DNA from: Saccharibacter sp. EH611 | GTDB taxonomy: Bacteria; Pseudomonadota; Alphaproteobacteria; Acetobacterales; Acetobacteraceae | Assembly: GCF_009834765.1 (NCBI RefSeq) | Contig: NZ_WVHP01000022.1 | Location: 124,001-188,000, forward strand | Direction of reading: 5' to 3' | DNA: 64,000 nucleotides | Part shown: in pieces, positions 53,133 to 62,968 of the stretch | Position numbering within the stretch: position 1 is the stretch's first letter | Layout: the number at the start of each line of letters is the position of its first letter | Program-made: the position numbers and the translations under genes | The notes under the pieces: model-generated | Told to the model about the DNA's origin: nothing | The model's input: the letters and a program-made list of their open reading frames with translations, nothing else | Database searches by the model: none

Positions 53133-54617
53133 GTGCTCGATCGTTTCGTGCTCCATAACGCCCGTCGTTGTGGGGATGTCGTGGCATTAGGTGGACTTGT
53201 CCGCCAGTGCCGGTTTGACCAGCTTGAAGCGTCGGTTAGTCGTTTAGCACGTGCTTTAGAGGGGTTGCGGGAGCTCGCGCCGCGGTTGGTTGCGGTGCAA
53301 TGTGTCGATAGTTGGCGCCATTGGATGCTCCTTCTTGTGCTGAGTCGTCTTGGTGTGGCGTCTGTTTCTCTTCCCGATGCTGATGTGCCTCAGGAAATGC
53401 TGGCTGTTTTGTCGCCTGACCTGATTATTCTTCATAATGGGGATCTTCCCGCTCAAGAAGGGCGTCTCTCTCTTGATGATGGCTGGTTTCGTGCTGTGCT
53501 TGATGGCGTGGACGATGACCATTCTGAGGATTATTACCCGCCCGTCCCTGTGGCGTCGGATGCGTTATGCCGCGTTGCCGTCGCGATGGGAACAGATCGT
53601 GATATGCATGTTCTTGGCTTTAGTTACGCTGATGTTGAGGCCTCTTTGTTGCGGCTGGTTTATCAGGACATGGGCGAGGCCTTGGCTCTTATGGCCTCTG
53701 ATGGGCAAAAGCCACATTTGCTATGCACCATTAGCCCTGTGTCGATGAGTGGCTTTCTCATGGTGGGGGCTGCACTGGTGGCGGGCACGACGGTGCGTAT
53801 CGCGAGTGAGCAAACCATGGGGGCAGAGGTTGCGCAGGGACATGCGTTGTTTGTCGTGCTGACCCCTGTGCATTTAGACTATCTATTACGGTCTTTACCG
53901 CCGGGGATGAAGCGCGCCTCTCACCTACATTTAACGGTTGTGGGAGCAGCTTTGTCGCCGTTGTTATTGGAGCGTACACAAAGTCGTCTCACTCCTCATA
54001 TCTCCGTAGCGTACGGGATTGATGAGTGCGGTGTGCTCTCTAGCATAGATGCTACGAAGCGAGAGGGGCCCCAAAGTGTTGGGCGTGTGCTCCCTTGGGC
54101 CGGGGTGCAAATTGTTGACGCAGAGGAGAACCCTCTACCCGAAGGGGAGAAAGGGGTGATTCGTGTACGTGCGACGGGGGCTGTTACGGAGTATCTGAAT
54201 GAACCGGATGTGACGCAAAAGCGTTTTCGTGACGGATGGTTTTATCCGGGCGATCGCGGATTTATCTCAACGATTGGGGAGCTCCATCTTTGTGGTCGGG
54301 TGGATGATCTCGTTGCCATTGGTGGTGGGAAGTTTGACCTTCACCTGATTGACCAGATGGTCAAAGAAGAAAGCGTTGTGCAAGATGCGGCTTCTTTTGT
54401 GCGGTGGGGTAAGGATGGCCAGCAGGCCCTCTATTGCGCTCTGATCACCACAGGGGAGCTTGATGGAGAAGCATTGTCAAAGAGATTGCGTCAGCGCTAT
54501 AGCGCCCTTCCTCCCGTTACGGTCATTTGGGTACGTGAGCTGCCTTATACAGAAGTTGGGCAGGTGGATCGGGAGCGGCTCGCACAGTCGCTTTCCGTTC
54601 ATTTAGAACGCCAATAA
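53133..54617 (+). CDS. ANL-superfamily protein with degenerate active site
   Basis: A 494-residue relative of acyl-CoA synthetases and adenylation domains. The later core motifs remain: VAYGIDECG (A5), GWFYPGDRG (A7), CGRVDDLVAIGGGKFD (A8). The phosphate-binding loop, normally YTSGSTGxPKG, is reduced to VAMGTD (150-155), and the A10 lysine is replaced by Gln477 in YTEVGQVDR. Adenylate formation is therefore unlikely. It may bind an acyl or ACP partner without catalysis. The start is GTG after TGAGGAG. The PKS gene begins 52 bases after its stop. Confidence 0.78.
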   Translation: MLDRFVLHNARRCGDVVALGGLVRQCRFDQLEASVSRLARALEGLRELAPRLVAVQCVDSWRHWMLLLVLSRLGVASVSLPDADVPQEMLAVLSPDLIILHNGDLPAQEGRLSLDDGWFRAVLDGVDDDHSEDYYPPVPVASDALCRVAVAMGTDRDMHVLGFSYADVEASLLRLVYQDMGEALALMASDGQKPHLLCTISPVSMSGFLMVGAALVAGTTVRIASEQTMGAEVAQGHALFVVLTPVHLDYLLRSLPPGMKRASHLHLTVVGAALSPLLLERTQSRLTPHISVAYGIDECGVLSSIDATKREGPQSVGRVLPWAGVQIVDAEENPLPEGEKGVIRVRATGAVTEYLNEPDVTQKRFRDGWFYPGDRGFISTIGELHLCGRVDDLVAIGGGKFDLHLIDQMVKEESVVQDAASFVRWGKDGQQALYCALITTGELDGEALSKRLRQRYSALPPVTVIWVRELPYTEVGQVDRERLAQSLSVHLERQ

Positions 54618-54669
54618 ATGGATTTAGATACGTTATAAAACACGGTATTGACGTCAAGAAAGGTCGGTC

Positions 54670-57600
54670 ATGGGTCAGAAGCGTTACGGTGATATTGCCA
54701 TTATCGGCATGGGATGCGAGCTTCCCGCTGGGTTAAGCACGCCTGATGCTTTGTGGACTTTTCTTGAAGAGCAACGGGATGCAGCGGTTGAAATTCCTAA
54801 AGATCGCTGGAGCTTGGCGCATTTTTATGACCCTGTTGAGCAAACGCCGGGCAAAACGTCTATGCGGTGGGGGAATTTCCTCGATCAAGCATCCTATCAT
54901 TTTGAACCGCTTTTCTTTGGCATTTCCCCGCGTGAAGGCACGGTGATGGACTTTCAACAGCGTTTGCTGTTGGGGGTGACATGGCACATGCTGGAAGATG
55001 CGTCTTTAGTTCCGTCAGACCTTAATGGTAGCCGGACTGGGGTGTTTATTGGCGGCTTTACGCAAGACCATTTGGTTCATTGTGGCAGTCCGTTTATGCG
55101 GACGCAAATCCGCGATCAGTTTGCCGCTGTCTCCGCTCCGATGACGATGCTGGCTGCACGTATTGCGCATGTTTATGGCTTTGAAGGGCCGACTTTGGCC
55201 ATGGATACGGCCTGTTCGTCCTCTTTAGTCGCGCTGCATCAGGCCTGTAATAGCTTACGTCTTCATGAATGCGACCTCGCCCTTGCGGGAGGGGTGAATT
55301 TTATGTCGTCCCCGCAAACGGCCATGCTCATGACCAAAGGGCACTTTTTAGCCAAGGACGGGCGTTCCAAGACGTTTGATGCCTCTGCCGATGGCTATGG
55401 CCGTGGTGAAGGCTGTGTGATGCTGGCGCTCAAACGCCTTGATGATGCGCTGCGTGATGGCGATGATGTGCGTGGTGTCATCTGCGGTTCAGGGGTGAAC
55501 CAGGATGGCCGCACTCCGGTGATGACCATGCCGGATGCTGATGCACAAGAGAAGCTGATTCGTGACGTGCTGTCCCGCGCTGATGTATCTCCTCAAGAGG
55601 TGGCGTATGTGGAAGCACACGGGACGGGCACCCCTGTAGGAGATCCGATTGAGACCAAGGCGATTTCCCGCGCTGTGGCGCAGTATCAGCCCGCAGACCG
55701 CTCCCTTGTTGTCGGGGCCGTGAAGGCAAATTTGGGCCATACAGAAGCGGTTGCGGGGGCGTTGGGTGTTCTTAAAGCGGCTTTATGTTTGCAGCATCGC
55801 CGTGTGCCAGCTCAAGCAAATTTGACGGAACTGAACCCGGCTATCCCTTTTGATGAGTATCGGCTGTCTATCCCGCAGCATCAGTCTGTTTCGTTGCCAG
55901 AAGAAGGGCCGCTCTATGCTGTGGTGAATTCTTTTGGGTATGGCGGGACGAATGCTGTGGCCTTGCTGCGCGCGCCAACAGAGGCAGAGCGTACGTCTGC
56001 AGCGCGTAAGGTGGGGCCCAAAAACAGACTGAAGGGCGTGCGGCCTGCTGGCTTTATGAAGCGGATTCCACTGCTTATTTCTGCCTTTTCCCAAAAGTCG
56101 CTTCAAGCGATGGCGGGACGTTATGCTGATCTGTTGGAAGATAAACCGCAGATTGACTGGGAGGCCTTGTGCTTCTCGGCTGTGCGGTATCGCGGGCGTT
56201 TCCTCCATCGTGGGCTTGTGTTGCCGCGTGTGGGGGAAGATGCGCGTCAAGAGGCCTTACAGGCGCTTCGCGCTTTAGAAGCAGGCAAGAAACATCCCGC
56301 TTTAGTTGCAGAAGACGCTGTGACGGATCAGCCAGTCAGCCCAGCTTTTGTGTTCTCCGGAATGGGTACGCAATGGTGGGGGATGGGGCGCTTTATCCTG
56401 AACAAAGCTCCAGCGGCGGTGAAAGCACTGGCGCAAGACTGCGATGCGTTGTTTGCGCAAAAAGCGGGCTGGTCTATCCTTGGAGAGTTGCGCAAGCCTG
56501 AAAAACAGTCCCGTATTCATGATACACGGATTGCTCAACCGGCGATCTTCTTAGTTCAGATTTGCCTTGCTCAACTTTTCGTGCAGCATGGTGTTCGCCC
56601 TGGCTCTGTTGTTGGGCATAGTGTGGGGGAAGTCGCAGCGGCTTATGTGAGCGGTGCACTCAGCCTGAAGGATGCGATTGAGGTTGTTTATTATCGCAGT
56701 CAGCTGCAGGCGCGCTTAGAAGACCGTGGGACGATGTTGGCTGTGGGGTTGAGTGAAGACGATCTTCAAACAGCTCTTACCCCTTATGCAGAGACGGTGT
56801 CGATTGCCGCGGTGAATGCACCAAAATCCTGCACACTCGCTGGTGAGCGTGCAGCGCTCGAGAAGCTGGCTTCTGCGTGGGAAGAGGAAGGCGTGTTTGT
56901 TCGTTTCCTCAAGGTGGACGTGCCGTATCATAGCCCGCAAATGGCCGAGATTGAGCAGGACATGCTCCGTGCTTTGGCTGATCTGGACGACCAAGCGCCA
57001 ACCACCCCGCTCTATTCCACCGTTACAGGAAAGCGTTGGGAGGAGGGAGCACGCCATGATGCGACCTACTGGTATCACAATGCGCGTCAGCCCGTGCGGT
57101 TTGCTGATGTGGTTCAGCACATGCTGGAAGACGAACAGACTGTTTTCCTTGAGTTAGGTTCTCAGCCTGTTTTGGGAGCATTCATTAAACAGGTGGCGGC
57201 GGAGAGCCGCCATAATGTCGCGATTATCCCGACCTTGCGGCGTAATAAAGAGGTTGCTGATACCTTAACGCAAGCGCTGGTGCGATTGTCTTTGGCTGGG
57301 GCGGAGCCAGACTGGCGCTATATTATGCGCCCCGGGCGTGTTGATCTGCCTCTTTATTCCTGGTGTGTTGAAGAGAATCTCTGGCTTGAGACAGAAGCGG
57401 CCCGACGAGACCGGTTGGATTTGTATGTACATCCCGTATTGGGCACGCCTTCTTTACTGACGGATCATCCCTCCTGGCGGGCGGACATGACGACGGTTCT
57501 TATGCCGTGGTTGCCTGACCATCGCATTGATGGTGTGACGCTCTTTCCTGCTGCGGGTTATATTGAGGCTGCCCTAGCGGCTCATCACCAGCTTGAGTCC

Positions 57601-60600
57601 AAAGAGCCTGCCGTGCTGGAAGACCTGAGCCTTGATGCCCCTCTTGTGCTGCAAGAAGGCCAAGCCCCTGTCGTGATGTGGTCGTTTGACCCAGCGTCGC
57701 GTGAGCTTACATTCTCTAGTGAAACGGTCGCGTGGAATGGTGATTGGCAGCAGCATGGGCGCGTTACCGTTCTACAGGCCGCGCCTTGGGGGCAAGCAGC
57801 TGTTCATATCCCATCGCTTTACAAAGAGACTACCGCTTTTGAGGGGAAGGCGGTGTATGATGAGTTCGTACAGCATGGGCTAGAATATGGCCCATCTTTC
57901 CGTACATTAACCCGGCTTCATCGTGGGGAAGGGTTTGCTGTTGGGGAAGTTGCGCTCAACGAGAAAGAGGCCCAAGCTGTAGATGATTATTGGCTGCATC
58001 CAGCTCTGTTAGATGGAGCGATGCACACGATGATTGGTGCCTTCCCACTTGATGGGGACATGGGTGTGTTTGTGCCCACACAGCTGCATCGGCTGAGTTA
58101 TTGGGGCGTAAAAACATCAAAACTGGTCGTCAAAGTGACGCCAACCTTACGAACTGAGGAAAAAGTAGAGGCTGACTTGCGCCTTTATACCCCTGAGGGT
58201 GCGCCCGTTGCGGAGCTCTTGGGGTTAACATGCCGTCGTTTGGCACGGGCAGGGCATGATGAAGCGAGCCGTGTGGGGCGTTACCTCTACTCACCGAGTT
58301 GGGTGGCGACAGACCAGCAAATGCTGATGAGTGAACCGATGAGCGTCGCTCTTTTGGGCGATGGGAACAGACTAGCGTCGCGTTTGGAGACGTATCTCCA
58401 AGAGAATGGTGTTGAGGTGTCAGCCTATCCAGAGATGCAGCTTGATGACCTTCAGCCTTTGTTAGGCAATAGTAAGGCCTTGTCTGAGGTGCGGTCTGTT
58501 GTGTGGATGCTGCCGGCTGAGATGTCGGAGGATGATGTTCTTCCGCTTATCGATACAGCGCGTCAGCTGGTGAATATGATCCCTGTACAGGTTCAAGAAG
58601 GGCGTCTTCCATTCGTGGTGGTCACGCGTGGGGCTTATTACCTTGACGGGCAGGAGCAGCCTGTTGAACCAGCACAGCGCGCGTTAGCTGGGTTTTTCCG
58701 TGCGGTTCAAAGTGAACGGACAGACCTTGGCGTTCGTTGCGTGGACGTTCCCGCTGACGTCCCAGAAACGATGATGGAAGAGCTCGCCGCTGAAGTCGTG
58801 TTAGAAGATACGTCGGAGGATACGGTTGCGTTGCGGCCTGAACAACGGGCTGTGCAGCGTCTGATGACACCGGCTCTGAACCCAGAGCCCGACCCTGTGT
58901 CCCTGGAAAGCCTTGAAGGGGGCGGCACAGATAGGCTGGGTATTCGTCTGACCTCTGGACGTTCTGGTGTGTTGGAAGGGCTGACGTGGCAGGCTTATGA
59001 AGTGCCTAAGCCTGGGAAGGGTCAAATCACGCTCCGTACCATTTCAGCGAGTTTGAACTTTAAAGACGTGCTTAAAGCGATGTCTTTACTGCCAGAAAGC
59101 GTCGTGGAAGGCACATATAACGGTCATCATTTGGGGATGGAGGCTGTTTCTGAAGTTGTGGCCGTTGGCGATGATGTCGAGGGTTACCAGGTCGGTGATC
59201 GCGTGCTCGTCGTGTATCCTGACAGCTTTGCATCGCATCGTGTGGTGGATGCGGATGTGAGTATGATGGTTCTTAGAGATGAGGCGTTGGATTATTCACC
59301 ACATTCGCTGGCTGGTGTGCCTCTTGTTTTCGTCACGGCGTATTATTGTTTGGTCCGTTTGGCGCGTTTGGCTAAGGGTGAAACAGTCCTCATTCATGCG
59401 GGAGCAGGTGGGGTTGGTCAGGCTGCGATTCAGATTGCGCATTATCTTGGAGCAACGGTTTACGCGACGGCAGGGAGCCCAGAAAAACGCGCCTATTTGC
59501 GTGAGCAGGGCTGCGCTGGTGTATGGGATTCGCGCACATTAGAATTTGTTGATGGTGTGCGTGAGGTGACCGGCGGACGTGGGGTTGATGTCGTACTGAA
59601 CTCGCTCCCGGGTGAAGCGATGACCCATAGTCTTTCGTTGTTGACGCGGTTGGGGCGGTTTGTCGAGATCGGTAAGCGCGATATTGTTGAACATCGTCGG
59701 TTGGATCTTACCCCCTTCAACGAGAACTTGTCTTTCTTCTCGTTTGATATGGATCGTTTGATGCCTGATCCACGATTGAACGAGATGTTAGGGGAGGTTC
59801 TGGCTTTAGCCCGTCAGCATAAGTTGCATTTCATTGATACGACGGTTTATCCGGCTGCAGAAGCGGCTGAGGCATTCCGTTTTCTCGCCTCCTCCAAACA
59901 TATCGGGAAAGTGATCCTTTCTTTTGAAGATATGAGTAACGTGAAAGCGCGTCCTCCTAAGAAGCCGCTTCCCCGGGTGCGTTCAGATGCTTCTTATCTT
60001 GTGACAGGTGGCTTCGGAGGTTTGGGTTTAAAAACTGCTGAGGAACTTGTGCGTCAAGGCGCAGGTGCGGTGCATTTGATTGGTCGCAACCTCCCGAGTA
60101 CGTCTGAGGCGAAAGAGGCCCTCAAAGCCCTGAGTGACGCCGCAAAATCGGTCGGCTGTGCCGTGGTGCCTCACAAGACAGACGTTACAGAGCCAAAGAA
60201 GATAAACGACCTCATCGCGTCTTTGCGGACGGCGGAAAAACCGTTGCGTGGCGTGTTCCATACGGCTGGTGTCGTTGATGACGTGATGCTTCCTAATCTG
60301 ACGGTTGAGAATGTGGCCGGTGTTTTGAAGCCGAAGGTACAAGGGAGTTCCGTGCTGGATAAGGCCTGCCGCGGCATGGCGTTGGATTATTTTGTGCTTT
60401 ATTCATCCTTTACGACGGAAATTGGTAATTTGGGGCAAAGCGCTTATATCGCCGCGAACTCTTATCTTAACGCTCTTGCTGAGCGCCGTCGTCAGCGTGG
60501 AGAGGTTGCGCTTGCGGTTGGATGGGGAGCGATTGGTGATGTCGGTATGCTCCAGCGGAATAATTCAGCCGTACGTTTCTTTGATACGGTGGGTGTGACG

Positions 60601-61101
60601 CCAATGAGTGCCAAGCAATCGCTCGAGATGCTTCCAGATGTGCTTAAGACGGGCCGCCCCTATGTTTCTGTTGTGGATATTGACCTCTTCAAAGCGTTTA
60701 ATTCGCTCAATTGGTTAGATCATTTGGCACGTTTTGCGACGGTGCGGCAGGAGATCCGTAAAGACGGGTTATCGGATACACTGCAAGCGTTGTTTGCCAT
60801 GCCCGAAGCGGAACGTCTGGGCTACGTGCTTGTGAAGCTTAAAGAGAAGCTTGGTTCTGTCTTACAGATTGATCCCGAAAGTATCAGCGACAATGCACGC
60901 CTTTCTGAGCTCGGGATTGATTCGCTGGCGGGTGTTGAGTTGCAAATGGCCATTCGTTCTGAGTTTGGTGTGGACGTGTCGCTGGTATTATTGGCGCGGA
61001 ATGAAACGATTATTGAGATGTCGCGCTCTTTGTTACGTCAGGCATCACAGGTGAAGAACGGGCAAACCGCCCTTCCTAAAACGGAGGAAGAGACACCCTG
61101 A
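54670..61101 (+). CDS. Fully reducing one-module type I polyketide synthase
   Basis: A 2143-residue synthase with domains KS-AT-DH-ER-KR-ACP. KS (about 8-435) has Cys182 in DTACSSSL, EAHGTGT and NLGHTEA. AT (about 545-865) has Ser651 in GHSVGE and a late VPYHS rather than the HAFH or YASH motifs used to predict extender unit. DH (about 920-1185) has His951 in DHRIDG and Asp1115 in LLDGAMH. ER (about 1415-1755) has HAGAGGVG at 1576-1583. KR (about 1773-1960) has TGGFGGLG and Tyr1926, with VDD. ACP carries Ser2085 in GIDSLAG. All catalytic residues are present. There is no loading domain and no thioesterase. The acyl-AMP ligase gene starts in its stop codon, so a lipid primer is likely. Confidence 0.93.
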   Translation: MGQKRYGDIAIIGMGCELPAGLSTPDALWTFLEEQRDAAVEIPKDRWSLAHFYDPVEQTPGKTSMRWGNFLDQASYHFEPLFFGISPREGTVMDFQQRLLLGVTWHMLEDASLVPSDLNGSRTGVFIGGFTQDHLVHCGSPFMRTQIRDQFAAVSAPMTMLAARIAHVYGFEGPTLAMDTACSSSLVALHQACNSLRLHECDLALAGGVNFMSSPQTAMLMTKGHFLAKDGRSKTFDASADGYGRGEGCVMLALKRLDDALRDGDDVRGVICGSGVNQDGRTPVMTMPDADAQEKLIRDVLSRADVSPQEVAYVEAHGTGTPVGDPIETKAISRAVAQYQPADRSLVVGAVKANLGHTEAVAGALGVLKAALCLQHRRVPAQANLTELNPAIPFDEYRLSIPQHQSVSLPEEGPLYAVVNSFGYGGTNAVALLRAPTEAERTSAARKVGPKNRLKGVRPAGFMKRIPLLISAFSQKSLQAMAGRYADLLEDKPQIDWEALCFSAVRYRGRFLHRGLVLPRVGEDARQEALQALRALEAGKKHPALVAEDAVTDQPVSPAFVFSGMGTQWWGMGRFILNKAPAAVKALAQDCDALFAQKAGWSILGELRKPEKQSRIHDTRIAQPAIFLVQICLAQLFVQHGVRPGSVVGHSVGEVAAAYVSGALSLKDAIEVVYYRSQLQARLEDRGTMLAVGLSEDDLQTALTPYAETVSIAAVNAPKSCTLAGERAALEKLASAWEEEGVFVRFLKVDVPYHSPQMAEIEQDMLRALADLDDQAPTTPLYSTVTGKRWEEGARHDATYWYHNARQPVRFADVVQHMLEDEQTVFLELGSQPVLGAFIKQVAAESRHNVAIIPTLRRNKEVADTLTQALVRLSLAGAEPDWRYIMRPGRVDLPLYSWCVEENLWLETEAARRDRLDLYVHPVLGTPSLLTDHPSWRADMTTVLMPWLPDHRIDGVTLFPAAGYIEAALAAHHQLESKEPAVLEDLSLDAPLVLQEGQAPVVMWSFDPASRELTFSSETVAWNGDWQQHGRVTVLQAAPWGQAAVHIPSLYKETTAFEGKAVYDEFVQHGLEYGPSFRTLTRLHRGEGFAVGEVALNEKEAQAVDDYWLHPALLDGAMHTMIGAFPLDGDMGVFVPTQLHRLSYWGVKTSKLVVKVTPTLRTEEKVEADLRLYTPEGAPVAELLGLTCRRLARAGHDEASRVGRYLYSPSWVATDQQMLMSEPMSVALLGDGNRLASRLETYLQENGVEVSAYPEMQLDDLQPLLGNSKALSEVRSVVWMLPAEMSEDDVLPLIDTARQLVNMIPVQVQEGRLPFVVVTRGAYYLDGQEQPVEPAQRALAGFFRAVQSERTDLGVRCVDVPADVPETMMEELAAEVVLEDTSEDTVALRPEQRAVQRLMTPALNPEPDPVSLESLEGGGTDRLGIRLTSGRSGVLEGLTWQAYEVPKPGKGQITLRTISASLNFKDVLKAMSLLPESVVEGTYNGHHLGMEAVSEVVAVGDDVEGYQVGDRVLVVYPDSFASHRVVDADVSMMVLRDEALDYSPHSLAGVPLVFVTAYYCLVRLARLAKGETVLIHAGAGGVGQAAIQIAHYLGATVYATAGSPEKRAYLREQGCAGVWDSRTLEFVDGVREVTGGRGVDVVLNSLPGEAMTHSLSLLTRLGRFVEIGKRDIVEHRRLDLTPFNENLSFFSFDMDRLMPDPRLNEMLGEVLALARQHKLHFIDTTVYPAAEAAEAFRFLASSKHIGKVILSFEDMSNVKARPPKKPLPRVRSDASYLVTGGFGGLGLKTAEELVRQGAGAVHLIGRNLPSTSEAKEALKALSDAAKSVGCAVVPHKTDVTEPKKINDLIASLRTAEKPLRGVFHTAGVVDDVMLPNLTVENVAGVLKPKVQGSSVLDKACRGMALDYFVLYSSFTTEIGNLGQSAYIAANSYLNALAERRRQRGEVALAVGWGAIGDVGMLQRNNSAVRFFDTVGVTPMSAKQSLEMLPDVLKTGRPYVSVVDIDLFKAFNSLNWLDHLARFATVRQEIRKDGLSDTLQALFAMPEAERLGYVLVKLKEKLGSVLQIDPESISDNARLSELGIDSLAGVELQMAIRSEFGVDVSLVLLARNETIIEMSRSLLRQASQVKNGQTALPKTEEETP

Positions 61102-62906
61102 TGGCGGTTCTGGATGATTATCAGTACAGCTATTGTGAGGATGGTCGGCTGCTTTTGGACTGGCACGTCTCAACGCTTGATGAGCTGTTGAGTTTCCGGG
61201 CTCTTGAGCGGCCTGACCAAAAGCAGTTCGCTGTTTTGGGCGATGGCGAGAACGTTACGGCGGAGATGACGTTCAAAGAAGCTCATGATTGGGCTTGTTT
61301 GGTTGCGGGATTGTTGACGCGCTTTGTGCCTGAACGGTCACGGGTGTTGCTGTGCTTTGATAATGGCATGGAGGCGATCGCGGGCTTCTTTGGTTGCGCC
61401 TACGCCAATATGGTGCCGGTTTCTGGTGTGTATCCGTCCTCTGTTGGTAGTCGAGACCGGCTGTTCGATATTTTGGATGATTCCCAAGCCGTTGCGGTGA
61501 TTGGATTGCGGCAAACCTTGATGGATTTTCGTCGTCACGCAGAAGGACGGGGGAAAGGCGTGAAATGGATCCCTATTGAAGGGGCGCAAAAGGCAACACC
61601 GCTGCATCGTCATCATGCAACTGGGATGGATGATGTCGCCCTTGTGCAATATACGTCTGGCTCTGTTGGGCGGCCACGCGGGGTGTGTATTACCCATCGC
61701 AATTTAGGCGCTAACCTATCGCGTTTGTTAGAGCGTACGGGATTTTACGATGGTGGCTTAGGGTTGAGCTGGTTGCCCCTATCTCATGATATGGGCTTGA
61801 TGATTGGCCTGTTGATTGGTGTTGTGGTCGGTGGGCCCTGTTGGCTGATGTTGCCTCAGCATTTCATTGAGAAGCCGCAGCGCTGGGTGGAGGCGATTGA
61901 TCGTTACCGTGTTGGTTTCTCAGCAGGGCCCAACTTTGCTTATGAGCTCTGTGCTCATCATGTGTCTGATGAACAGGCGCGACGGCTTGATTTATCCTGT
62001 TGGCGACGTTCTGTCATCGGTGCGGAGATGATCGAAGAAGATTCCGTTGCGACGTTTTTTAAACGGTTTGAGCCGTCAAACCTCGCAAAGACGGTGCTGC
62101 GCCCTGGCTATGGGATGGCGGAAACAACCTTGATGATTGCCAGCGGGGGGCGACAAGGGCATGAGGTCGTTTCTTTCGGTCGTTTTTCACGTTCCGCGCT
62201 TGCTTGCAAACATGTTGAGGTACCACAGCATGAGGATGATGTTCGCGTGTTGGCGAGCTGTGGCAAGGTGATTGAAGACCACGCTATTCTTGTGGTTGAT
62301 CCTGAAAGTGAAAATGTCCTCCCTGAGGGATTTGTCGGTGAGCTGTGGCTAAGCGGGCCTTCTATTACCCCTGGTTACCTTAACCGTGATGATGAAAACC
62401 GAGAGCGTTTTGGTTTTATCCATGATGGGAAACGTTTTTTCCGTAGTCGTGACATGGGGTTCTTCCATCAGGGTGAGCTTTATGTCACGGGACGGATGGA
62501 GAATCAGATCATGTTTGAAGGGCGGGTGTTTGATCCCGATGATTTAGCGCATGTGGTTCGTGTCGCTTGCCCAGTTTTTAAAGGGCGGAGTCTTGCTGTT
62601 TTCCGCCAGAATGATGATTTATGTGTTCTCGGAGAGATTGCCGCCTCTGTGTCTTGTGCTCAGCGAGAGGCCTTGGCATGGACAATGGGACGAGCCCTTG
62701 CGCGGGTATGCCCGGTTGTAAAGTCTATGCGGATTGTCTTGGTACGACCGGGGGGGATTTGCCGCACACCAAGTGGTAAGATACGTCTCTCAGCAACGCG
62801 CATAGCGTTGGAGGAAGGAGGCCTTCCTGTGCTAGATGACCGGCAGTTTGGAGAAGAGAGGCTTAAAACGGTTGAAGTCATCAATCGGCCTGAAATGCGG
62901 CTGTAG
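61101..62906 (+). CDS. Fatty acyl-AMP ligase (FAAL)
   Basis: A 601-residue member of the fatty acyl-AMP ligase group. Motif A3 is YTSGSVGRPRG (184-194), SWLPLSHDMGLM is the FAAL-typical block, GYGMAE is A5, and the A10 lysine Lys560 is intact in RTPSGKIRLS. The long stretch between A5 and A7 (about 350-430) is consistent with the FAAL insertion that blocks CoA transfer. It would activate a fatty acid as acyl-AMP and load it onto the ACP of the adjacent synthase. The ATG overlaps the synthase stop by one base (TGATG). Confidence 0.9.
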   Translation: MAVLDDYQYSYCEDGRLLLDWHVSTLDELLSFRALERPDQKQFAVLGDGENVTAEMTFKEAHDWACLVAGLLTRFVPERSRVLLCFDNGMEAIAGFFGCAYANMVPVSGVYPSSVGSRDRLFDILDDSQAVAVIGLRQTLMDFRRHAEGRGKGVKWIPIEGAQKATPLHRHHATGMDDVALVQYTSGSVGRPRGVCITHRNLGANLSRLLERTGFYDGGLGLSWLPLSHDMGLMIGLLIGVVVGGPCWLMLPQHFIEKPQRWVEAIDRYRVGFSAGPNFAYELCAHHVSDEQARRLDLSCWRRSVIGAEMIEEDSVATFFKRFEPSNLAKTVLRPGYGMAETTLMIASGGRQGHEVVSFGRFSRSALACKHVEVPQHEDDVRVLASCGKVIEDHAILVVDPESENVLPEGFVGELWLSGPSITPGYLNRDDENRERFGFIHDGKRFFRSRDMGFFHQGELYVTGRMENQIMFEGRVFDPDDLAHVVRVACPVFKGRSLAVFRQNDDLCVLGEIAASVSCAQREALAWTMGRALARVCPVVKSMRIVLVRPGGICRTPSGKIRLSATRIALEEGGLPVLDDRQFGEERLKTVEVINRPEMRL

Positions 62907-62938
62907 GACGAGTATTGGCTTGGAGATAGGTAAGAACC

Positions 62939-62968
62939 ATGAATGTGAAAGCGCGTAGGCGGGGCTGA
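62939..62968 (+). CDS. Possible nine-codon leader ORF before the heptosyltransferase
   Basis: ATG at 62939, preceded by GGAGATAGG, opens a frame of nine codons rich in Arg/Lys (MNVKARRRG) that ends in TGA at 62966-62968. That TGA overlaps the ATG of the next gene (TGATG). It could couple translation, or be chance with a strong ribosome binding site. Confidence 0.35.
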   Translation: MNVKARRRG

